Shown: piece by piece, positions 1 to 5,607 of the stretch
How the letters are laid out: every line of letters starts with the position of its first letter
Position numbering within the stretch: position 1 is the stretch's first letter
Origin: DASWRT01 sp036403035
GTDB lineage: Bacteria; Pseudomonadota; Alphaproteobacteria; ATCC43930; CGMCC-115725
Assembly: GCA_036403035.1 (NCBI GenBank)
Contig: DASWRT010000319.1
Location: 1 to 9,906, forward strand
Length of the DNA: 9,906 bases
Direction: 5' to 3'
The notes under the pieces: model-generated
The model's database searches: none
Seen by the model: the letters and a program-made list of their open reading frames with translations, nothing else
Told to the model about the DNA's origin: nothing
Made by a program: the position numbers and the translations under genes

Positions 1-1307
1 GCGCGGGCGAGCGCCGCGTCCATCGTCGCCGGGAAGTCGCCGCTGTCATAGGCGACCATCATCGGCGTCTTGTACGGCATGTCCTCGGGCCGGACGAAGT
101 TCCGCCGCCGGATCTCCGTCGGCGACAGGCCGGTCTCGCGCGCCGCCGCATCGACCAGCCGCTCGACGATGTAGGCTGTCTCCGGCCGGCCGGCGCCGCG
201 GTAGGCGTCGACCCAGACGGTGTTGGTGAACACCGCCCGGACGTTCACGAAAGCCGCCGGGATGCGGTAGGCGCCGGTGAGCAGGCGGAAGCCGGCCATC
301 GTCGGGATGAAGAGCGAGAAGTGCGAGAGGTAGGCGCCCATGTTGGCGTGCGTCTCGGCGCGGATCGCCAGGAACTTCGCGTCGCCGTCGAGCGCCAGCT
401 CGGCATGCACGTGCTGCTCGCGGCCCTGCGTGTCGGTGAGGAACGCCTCCTGCCGGTCGCTCGCCCACTTGACCGGGCGGCCGAGCAGCTTGGCCGCCCA
501 CGGGACGAGGGAGTTCTCCGGGAAGTCGAAGGTCTTCATGCCGAAGCTGCCGCCGACGTCCGTCGTCACGATCCGCACCTTGTCCTCGCCGACCGCGAGG
601 TTGCGGGCGACGATCGTCCGCATGCCGACGACGCCCTGCGTGCCGAGATGGACGGTGAAGCGGTCATCCGCCGGGTCGTACTCGCCGACCACGGCGCGCG
701 CCTCGATCGAGTTGACGACGACGCGGCTGATCTCGAGGTCGAGCCGGACGATCCGCGCCGCGCGGGCGAACGCCTCGCCGGTCGCCTTCTCGTTGCCGAG
801 GCTCCAGTCGAGCGCGACGTTGCCCGGCGCCTCGTCCCACAGCGTGGGCGCACCGGGCGCCGTTGCGGCGACCGGATCGACGACTGCGTCGAGCAGGTCG
901 TACTCGACCTCGATCAGGTCGGCGGCGTCCTTCGCCTGGTTCAGCGTCTCGGCGACGACCATCGCGATAGGGTCGCCGACGCAGCGCACGCGGTCGGCGG
1001 CGAGCAGCGGCCGGCCGGGGTTCGCGCAGTTCGATCCGTCCCGGTTCTTGAGCGGCGCGACGCAGCGGATCAGTCCCAGTCCGGCGGCGGCCACCTCCGC
1101 GTGGGTGTAGACCGCCAGCACGCCAGGCGCCGCCTTCGCCGCCTCGGCGTCGATCCGGCGGACCCGCGCGTGGGCGTGCGGCGAGCGCAGGAAGTGCGCG
1201 TAGGCCTGACCCGGACGGTTGACGTCGTCCGTGTAGCGTCCCGTACCCGTGACGAACCGGGCGTCTTCCTTGCGGCGTACCGACTGACCGATGCCGAACT
1301 GCCCCAC
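1..1307 (-). CDS. Xanthine dehydrogenase family molybdopterin-binding (large) subunit, form-II CoxL-like; 3' end beyond window
   Basis: This is the catalytic large subunit of a molybdenum hydroxylase, a family that binds the molybdopterin cytosine dinucleotide cofactor and hydroxylates purines, aldehydes, aromatic heterocycles or similar substrates. About 435 N-terminal residues are visible of a family that usually has 750-800. The N-terminus (VGQFGIGQSVRRKEDARFVT) and the RSPHAHARV stretch are typical of the aldehyde oxidase/xanthine dehydrogenase a/b hammerhead domain. The molybdopterin-binding domain follows, with GGSFGMK at about residues 252-258 and AYRGAGR at about 368-374. AYRGAGR is the form-II signature; true form-I CO dehydrogenases carry AYRCSFR with the active-site cysteine, so CO oxidation should not be assumed. 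The start is a GTG, chosen because AGGAGG lies 5 bases upstream and homology begins at once. The FAD and 2Fe-2S subunits are not in view and may lie to the left. The family call is firm; the substrate is unknown. Confidence 0.93.
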   Translation of the reverse strand, partial: MGQFGIGQSVRRKEDARFVTGTGRYTDDVNRPGQAYAHFLRSPHAHARVRRIDAEAAKAAPGVLAVYTHAEVAAAGLGLIRCVAPLKNRDGSNCANPGRPLLAADRVRCVGDPIAMVVAETLNQAKDAADLIEVEYDLLDAVVDPVAATAPGAPTLWDEAPGNVALDWSLGNEKATGEAFARAARIVRLDLEISRVVVNSIEARAVVGEYDPADDRFTVHLGTQGVVGMRTIVARNLAVGEDKVRIVTTDVGGSFGMKTFDFPENSLVPWAAKLLGRPVKWASDRQEAFLTDTQGREQHVHAELALDGDAKFLAIRAETHANMGAYLSHFSLFIPTMAGFRLLTGAYRIPAAFVNVRAVFTNTVWVDAYRGAGRPETAYIVERLVDAAARETGLSPTEIRRRNFVRPEDMPYKTPMMVAYDSGDFPATMDAALAR

Positions 1308-1589
1308 GTCTACCTCCTGGTCGGGTTGCACCGAAGCCAACATAGTCCGCCAGCCGCCGCCGTCACGTCTCTTCAGCGTCGCGGCGCGCGGCGGCGCGAT
1401 CTCGGCCGGCCGGCAGTATGCACTTTTTAAGGGTAAAAATGAAATCGCCGTGGCGCTCCGGCGCTTTGCGTCGGGCCGGTTAGGCGCTGGACCGGGCGGC
1501 GGCGGCGGACGTACCCTGCCGCGCCTGCCTGCCGGCCAGCGTCCGTGCGCTGCCGGGAAAGAATGGAAGCTCGGGAGGATGCCGCCGAT
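1308..1589. other. Divergent intergenic region between CoxL-like and ThDP-enzyme genes
   Basis: This 282-base gap should hold promoters for both divergent genes. The only compositional landmark is an AT-rich stretch at about 1416-1446 containing CTTTTTAAGG and TAAAAATG. On the minus strand TTTCAT and CATACT are separated by 18 bases there and would make a weak promoter for the CoxL-like gene. Elsewhere the gap is GC-rich; the direct repeat GGCGCT-CC-GGCGCT sits near 1452-1465. No regulator-binding site was recognised. Confidence 0.4.
1313..1318 (-). promoter_or_regulatory. Ribosome binding site fixing the GTG start of the CoxL-like gene
   Basis: On the minus strand a perfect AGGAGG is followed by a 5-base spacer and then GTG at 1307. 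No in-frame ATG lies near this point, so the site decides in favour of the GTG start. Confidence 0.75.
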
Positions 1590-3353
1590 ATGCCGGATCA
1601 CGCTGACGTCTCCGCCGTCGCCCGCCGCACGGGATCGAACCGCCCCACCGTCGCGCAGGCGGTCGCCGCCGCGCTGCGCCGTCACGGCGTCGAGCTTACC
1701 TTCGGGCAGAGCCTGCCGAGCGCCTTCCACCTCGCCGCGCCGGCCTTCGGCATCCGGCAGGTCGCCTACCGCGCCGAGAATGCCGGCGGCATCATGGCGG
1801 ACGGCTACGCCCGGATGTCGAACCGCGTCGCCGTCGTCACCGCGCAGAACGGCCCGGCCGCGACGCTCCTCGTCCCGCCGCTGGCCGAGGCGCTGAAGGC
1901 GTCGGTGCCGGTCGTGGCGCTGGTGCAGGAGGTGCCGCACGATCAGGCGGACCGCAACGCGTTCCAGGAACTGGATCACGTCGACCTGTTCCGCGGCGTC
2001 GCGAAATGGATCCGCCGCCTCGACGTGCCCGCGCGCGCCGACGACTATGTCGACATGGCCTTCACCGCCGCCGCGAGCGGCCGTCCGGGGCCGGCGGTGC
2101 TGCTGCTGCCCGCCGACGTTCTATCGATGGAGACTGGCGAGGAGGCCAGCGCCGCCCGGCGACGACGGCTCGATCTCGGCCGTTTCCCGCTCGACCGCAC
2201 CGCGCCGGACCCGGCGGCGGTCGACGCGGCGGCCGACCTGCTTGCGAACGCCCGCGGTCCGCTCGTCGTGGCAGGCGGCGGCGTCCATCTCTCCGATGCG
2301 GCGGCCGCGCTCGCCGCGCTCCAGGAGCGGTGCGCGCTGCCGGTCGCGACGACGACCATGGGCAAGGGCGCGGTGGACGAGACGCATCCGCTGAGCGTCG
2401 GCGTGATCGGCTACTTCATGGGCCCGAACGGCGCCACCCGCCATCTCCGCGGCCTCGTCGACGAGGCGGACGTCGTGCTGCTGGTCGGCACTCGGACCAA
2501 CCAGAACGGCACCGACAGCTGGACGCTGTTCCCCGACGGCGCTCGCTTCATCCATCTCGATATCGACCCGCTGGAGATCGGCCGAACCTACGAGGCGTCG
2601 GTCCGGCTCGTCGGCGACGCCCGGCTCGGCCTCGACGCCCTGTCCGCGGCGCTGGAGGCGCGCGGGACCGGCACGAGCCGGCGGGCTGCCCGCGCCGCGC
2701 TCGAACGGCGCATCGCCGAGGGGAGGCGGGCACATGCAGCCGAAGCCGCCGGCATGCTCCAATCCGACGCCCGCCCGATCCGGCCGGAGCGGATCATGGA
2801 CGCGATCAACCACGTCGCCGATGCCGAGACGATCCTCGTCGCCGACGCGAGCTACGCGACGATCTGGCTCGCCAACTACGTCCCGGCGCAGCGCGCCGGG
2901 CAGCGCTTCCTGACGCCGCGCGGGCTCGCCGGGCTCGGCTGGGGCCTGCCGCTGGCGCTGGGCGCCAAGGCCGCCGCGCCGGGGCGGCACGTCCTCGCCG
3001 TCACCGGCGACGGCGGCTTCGCGCATTGCTGGGCCGAGTTGGAGACCTCGCTGCGCATGGATCTGCCGGTGACGCTCGTGGTGCTGAACAACGAGGTCCT
3101 CGGCTACCAGAAGCACGCCGAGAGCGTGAAGTTCGGCGCGCACACCGACGCCTGCCACTTCCGCCCGGTCGACCACGCCCGCATCGCCGAGGCGTGCGGC
3201 TGCCTCGGCGTGCGCGTCGAGGATCCGGCCGACCTCGTGCCGGCGCTGCGCCGGGCGCGCGAGGCGGACCGCACGACGGTGATCGACGTAATCACCGCAC
3301 CGGACGCCTTCCCGCCGATCACATCGTTCGAGGGACAGCCGACGGAGTTGTGA
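1590..3353 (+). CDS. Thiamine-diphosphate-dependent enzyme, acetolactate synthase large-subunit family
   Basis: This is a full-length ThDP enzyme of the acetohydroxyacid synthase/decarboxylase superfamily (587 residues from this start), likely a soluble cytoplasmic multimer. The N-terminal PYR domain carries the cofactor-activating glutamate in YRAENAGG (about E63), followed by the family motif MADGYARMS. A central domain (about 190-330) contains GTRTNQNG. The C-terminal PP domain has the classic ThDP motif, with GDG at about 473-475 and NN at about 500-501, exactly 24 residues apart. The start is uncertain: GTG at 1545 and ATG at 1563 are also in frame. ATG at 1590 was preferred because GGGAGG lies 11 bases upstream and family homology begins soon after. 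No ilvN-like regulatory subunit follows, which argues against the housekeeping branched-chain pathway. Other ThDP activities, such as 2-oxoacid decarboxylase or sulfoacetaldehyde acetyltransferase, cannot be excluded. The gene diverges from the CoxL-like gene; a functional link is unproven. Confidence 0.9.
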   Translation: MPDHADVSAVARRTGSNRPTVAQAVAAALRRHGVELTFGQSLPSAFHLAAPAFGIRQVAYRAENAGGIMADGYARMSNRVAVVTAQNGPAATLLVPPLAEALKASVPVVALVQEVPHDQADRNAFQELDHVDLFRGVAKWIRRLDVPARADDYVDMAFTAAASGRPGPAVLLLPADVLSMETGEEASAARRRRLDLGRFPLDRTAPDPAAVDAAADLLANARGPLVVAGGGVHLSDAAAALAALQERCALPVATTTMGKGAVDETHPLSVGVIGYFMGPNGATRHLRGLVDEADVVLLVGTRTNQNGTDSWTLFPDGARFIHLDIDPLEIGRTYEASVRLVGDARLGLDALSAALEARGTGTSRRAARAALERRIAEGRRAHAAEAAGMLQSDARPIRPERIMDAINHVADAETILVADASYATIWLANYVPAQRAGQRFLTPRGLAGLGWGLPLALGAKAAAPGRHVLAVTGDGGFAHCWAELETSLRMDLPVTLVVLNNEVLGYQKHAESVKFGAHTDACHFRPVDHARIAEACGCLGVRVEDPADLVPALRRAREADRTTVIDVITAPDAFPPITSFEGQPTEL

Positions 3354-3381
3354 GACGGCGTTGCCGGGTTCGGGGCCGCGG

Positions 3382-3972
3382 CTATCGCCATCGCCGGTGA
3401 CGACCGATCAGCAGGAGCAGCACGCTTCGGGCGGTCGCCGCCATCTCCCGCAGGATCAGCGGAAGCTCGCGGCGCAGGGGTTGCGGCGCCGGCGCGGCCG
3501 TGCCGACGACGCGGAGGCCGGCCATCCGGAACATCAGACGCGCGCGGGGCAGGTGATAGCGGTCGGTGACGAGGATCACAGAGCGCCTTCCGTCCGGCGT
3601 CAGCAGCGCGGCGGTCCTGACCGCATTTTCGAACGTATTGGCGGAGTCCCGCTCCAGCAGGATCGCCGGGCGGGGCACGCCGGCGGCAAGCGCGACCGCG
3701 AGCATCGCCTCCGCCTCGCTGCGACGCCGACCGTCGCCGCCGCCGCCGGACAGCACGAGGAGCGGCGCCGTCCCCGCCAGGAACGCCGCGGCGCCGCATC
3801 GTGTGCGTCGGACCAGGGCCGGCGAAGGGCGGCCGGCCTCGTCCAGCGCGCAGCCCAGGACGACGATTGCGTCGGCCGGCTCCGCGGGCCGGCGCGGCTG
3901 CTCGTCCTCATGCCCTGCTCTCGACAACCAAGTCAGTCCGATACTGTCGGCGATCGGCCGCGATCGGGCCAT
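3382..3972 (-). CDS. YdcF family protein (DUF218 domain)
   Basis: This 196-residue protein is one DUF218 domain, the fold shared by YdcF, SanA and ElyC. Visible family blocks are ADAIVVLGC (about 33-41), VLSGGGG (about 73-79), E86 in the SEAEAM stretch, SANTFENA (about 110-117) and ILVTDRYHLPRA (about 133-144). E. coli YdcF has been reported to bind S-adenosylmethionine, and SanA/ElyC act on the cell envelope. The biochemical role of this group is not settled, so no reaction is assigned. There is no signal peptide; a short hydrophobic run (SVLLLLIG) lies near the C-terminus. ATG at 3972 was chosen; a GTG two codons earlier (3978) is also possible. The gene converges on the ThDP-enzyme gene with 28 bases between stops and diverges from the epimerase gene 62 bases away, so it is probably its own transcription unit. 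Confidence 0.88.
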   Translation of the reverse strand: MARSRPIADSIGLTWLSRAGHEDEQPRRPAEPADAIVVLGCALDEAGRPSPALVRRTRCGAAAFLAGTAPLLVLSGGGGDGRRRSEAEAMLAVALAAGVPRPAILLERDSANTFENAVRTAALLTPDGRRSVILVTDRYHLPRARLMFRMAGLRVVGTAAPAPQPLRRELPLILREMAATARSVLLLLIGRHRRWR

Positions 3973-4034
3973 GATCACGCGTTCCCGGCAAGCGGCTTCA
4001 TCGCCTCGATCGCATCATAGGGGAGGATCGTTGC

Positions 4035-4940
4035 ATGCGCGTTCTCGTCACCGGAGGGACAGGCTTCATCGGCGCGTGGGTCGTGCGCAAGCTGATCGAT
4101 GCCGGCCACGAGCCGCGAGTCTTCGACGTGGCGGACGAGCGCGAGCGGCTGCGGTTCGTCCTCGGCGACGAGGCGGCGGCGGACGGCATTCCCTTCGTGC
4201 TCGGCGATGTCGCGGACACCGACGCGGTCCTGCGGGCCGGGGAGGGGTGCGAAGCGGCGATCCATCTGGCCGGACTGCTGACGCCGGCCTGTCGCGCGGA
4301 TCCGCTGCGCGGCGCCCGCGTCAACGTGCTCGGCACGCTCGGCCTTTTCGAGGCGGCGAAACGCCATGGGTTCCGCGGCCTGTCCTATGCCAGCACCGCG
4401 GCCGTGTTCGGGCCGGAGGACGGACGCATTCCGCGCCCGGTCAGCCATTACGGCACGTTCAAGCTGGCCAACGAGGGCAACGCGCGGGCCTATTGGCGCG
4501 ACGACGGGATCTCCAGCGTCGCATTGCGGCCGTTCGTCGTTTACGGCCCCGGCCGCGACCGCGGCCAGACAGCGGGACCGTCTCTGGCGATGCGGGCCGC
4601 CGCCCATGGCGAACCGTACGTGATTCCCTTCACCGGTCCCTCGGGCCTCGAATATGTCGAGGACACTGCGGCGGCGTTCGTCGCGGGCGCAACGGAGGCG
4701 CCGCCGGGCGCCTACGCCTTCAGCCTGCCCGGTATCGTTGCCGGCACCGACGAGTTGATCCGGATCATCCGCGACGTCGCACCGTCTGCCGATATCCGGG
4801 CGGACGGCCCGCCGCTGACGACCGCGCCGCAGCTCCACGAGGAGCGGCTGCGGCAGGTGCTGCCCGGCCTGCCGCCGCCAACCCCATTGCATGAAGGTGT
4901 CCGGGCGACGATCGAGTTCTACCGACGGGCGCGGCGATGA
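4035..4940 (+). CDS. NAD(P)-dependent epimerase/dehydratase (extended SDR)
   Basis: This complete 301-residue extended short-chain dehydrogenase/reductase has the glycine-rich nucleotide motif GGTGFIG at residues 7-13. The acidic stretch LGDVADTDAV and the IHLAG block follow, then the catalytic Ser/Thr region YASTAAVFG (about 118-126) and the YxxxK pair Y139/K143 in YGTFK. RPFVVYGPGR and the YVEDTA block mark the substrate-domain side. Such proteins act on nucleotide sugars or related hydroxy/keto substrates in the cytoplasm. The motifs do not show which substrate, and there are no glycosyltransferase or sugar-nucleotide neighbours to help. The start is supported by GGGGAGG 8 bases upstream of ATG. 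The gene diverges from the YdcF-like gene across a 62-base gap that must hold both promoters. The receiver gene lies downstream on the same strand but has its own promoter signal. Confidence 0.92.
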   Translation: MRVLVTGGTGFIGAWVVRKLIDAGHEPRVFDVADERERLRFVLGDEAAADGIPFVLGDVADTDAVLRAGEGCEAAIHLAGLLTPACRADPLRGARVNVLGTLGLFEAAKRHGFRGLSYASTAAVFGPEDGRIPRPVSHYGTFKLANEGNARAYWRDDGISSVALRPFVVYGPGRDRGQTAGPSLAMRAAAHGEPYVIPFTGPSGLEYVEDTAAAFVAGATEAPPGAYAFSLPGIVAGTDELIRIIRDVAPSADIRADGPPLTTAPQLHEERLRQVLPGLPPPTPLHEGVRATIEFYRRARR

Positions 4941-5005
4941 ACCTCATCGTCCGTCTCGCGCCCCGCTCGGAGGCATAAGAGCAAGGCCGCCACGCTCATT
5001 CGTTG

Positions 5006-5025
5006 CCGTTGATGTGCATCAACGG
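5006..5025 (+). promoter_or_regulatory. FNR/FixK-type binding site (perfect inverted repeat)
   Basis: The sequence contains TTGATGTGCATCAA at 5009-5022, which matches the FNR/FixK consensus TTGAT-N4-ATCAA without mismatch. The symmetry extends two more bases on each side (CCG...CGG), so each arm is 9 bp around a 2-bp centre. The site centre is at 5015.5. The TAGGGT at 5045-5050 would put a transcription start near 5057, 41.5 bases from the centre, the classical class-II activator spacing. The site therefore most likely activates the downstream receiver gene under low oxygen or a related redox/nitrosative signal. Which Crp/FNR-family protein binds it cannot be told from sequence. Confidence 0.8.
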
Positions 5026-5044
5026 CGCGTCCGTGTCAATTCGC

Positions 5045-5050
5045 TAGGGT
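5045..5050 (+). promoter_or_regulatory. Candidate -10 element of the receiver gene
   Basis: TAGGGT fits the loose TANNNT pattern of a sigma-70-type -10 box. It is supported mainly by its position: it lies where a class-II FNR/FixK promoter needs it relative to the inverted repeat at 5006-5025. No separate -35 element is expected in such promoters. The predicted start near 5057 leaves a short leader of about 24 bases. Confidence 0.45.
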
Positions 5051-5080
5051 GTGGCGTTCGGTGCCTTGAGGTTCCCTGCC

Positions 5081-5485
5081 GTGCCCACTCAACCCCGTAT
5101 CTACATCGTCGACGACGACGAAGCGGTCCGGGCTTCGCTCCGCCTGCTGATCGAGTTGGAGGGGCTTCCGGTCGAGGATTTCGCCTCGGGCCGCGCATTC
5201 CTCGATGCCTGCGGCACAAATCCGAAAGGCTGCCTCGTCCTCGACGTGCACATGCCGGACATGGGCGGGGTCGAGGTGCTGGAGGCCCTGCGCCGCCGCG
5301 GCGCCTTCCTGCCGACGATCCTCGTGACCGGCAGGAGCGACGGGCCGCTCCGCGCCCGCGCCCGGGCGGCCGGCGCGATCCGTCTGGTCGAAAAGCCGTT
5401 CGCGGTCGACGCCATGCTCGATCTGGTGCACGGCGCATTCGACGGCGGAGCCTCTCGCCGCGAGCCGGACGGAGTGCCCGACTGA
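5081..5485 (+). CDS. Single-domain response regulator, FixJ-like receiver
   Basis: This 134-residue protein consists of a CheY-like receiver domain only; there is no DNA-binding or enzymatic output domain. Key residues are the acidic pair in IVDDDE (D12/D13), phospho-acceptor D55 in VLDVHMPDMGG, T83 in LVTG and K105 in VEKPF, so phosphorylation should work. The sequence most resembles the receiver of FixJ/TodR-type regulators. It probably passes phosphate or competes in a relay, by binding a partner protein. No histidine kinase lies in the window. GTG at 5081 was chosen because GAGG lies 9 bases upstream and receiver homology starts a few residues later. An earlier in-frame GTG at 5051 would start upstream of the predicted transcript start. 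Expression is probably controlled by the FNR/FixK-type site at 5006-5025. The downstream gene is convergent, so this is likely a monocistronic unit. Confidence 0.88.
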   Translation: MPTQPRIYIVDDDEAVRASLRLLIELEGLPVEDFASGRAFLDACGTNPKGCLVLDVHMPDMGGVEVLEALRRRGAFLPTILVTGRSDGPLRARARAAGAIRLVEKPFAVDAMLDLVHGAFDGGASRREPDGVPD

Positions 5486-5607
5486 GTTCCATCTCAGCAA
5501 CACCCGCAGGGCATACACGGCACATGGAGGCGGCGTGCGTCGCGCTTGGGATGCGCGCCCCGAACATCACCTGCTCGACTTCAGGGTGTCCGGAGCTGCC
5601 GCGGCCT

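Noticed and set aside
1..1307. Calling the large subunit a genuine CO dehydrogenase (coxL)
   Set aside because: The active-site signature is AYRGAGR rather than the form-I AYRCSFR, so CO oxidation is not supported; only the wider hydroxylase family is.
1439..1483. A 14-codon frame (MKSPWRSGALRRAG) before the ThDP-enzyme gene, possibly a leader peptide
   Set aside because: There is no run of regulatory codons, no attenuator-like hairpins and no good ribosome binding site.
3566..4894. A long plus-strand frame of 442 codons across the YdcF-like and epimerase genes
   Set aside because: It is an out-of-frame shadow. Both underlying genes have clear family motifs in other frames, and this product is low-complexity Arg/Ala/Pro sequence.
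5486..5607. Possible bidirectional terminator between the convergent receiver and FtsZ-SPOR genes
   Set aside because: Only a 5-bp GC stem (CGCGC ... GCGCG, near 5540-5556) with a 7-base loop and no T-run was found, which is too weak to call in DNA this GC-rich.
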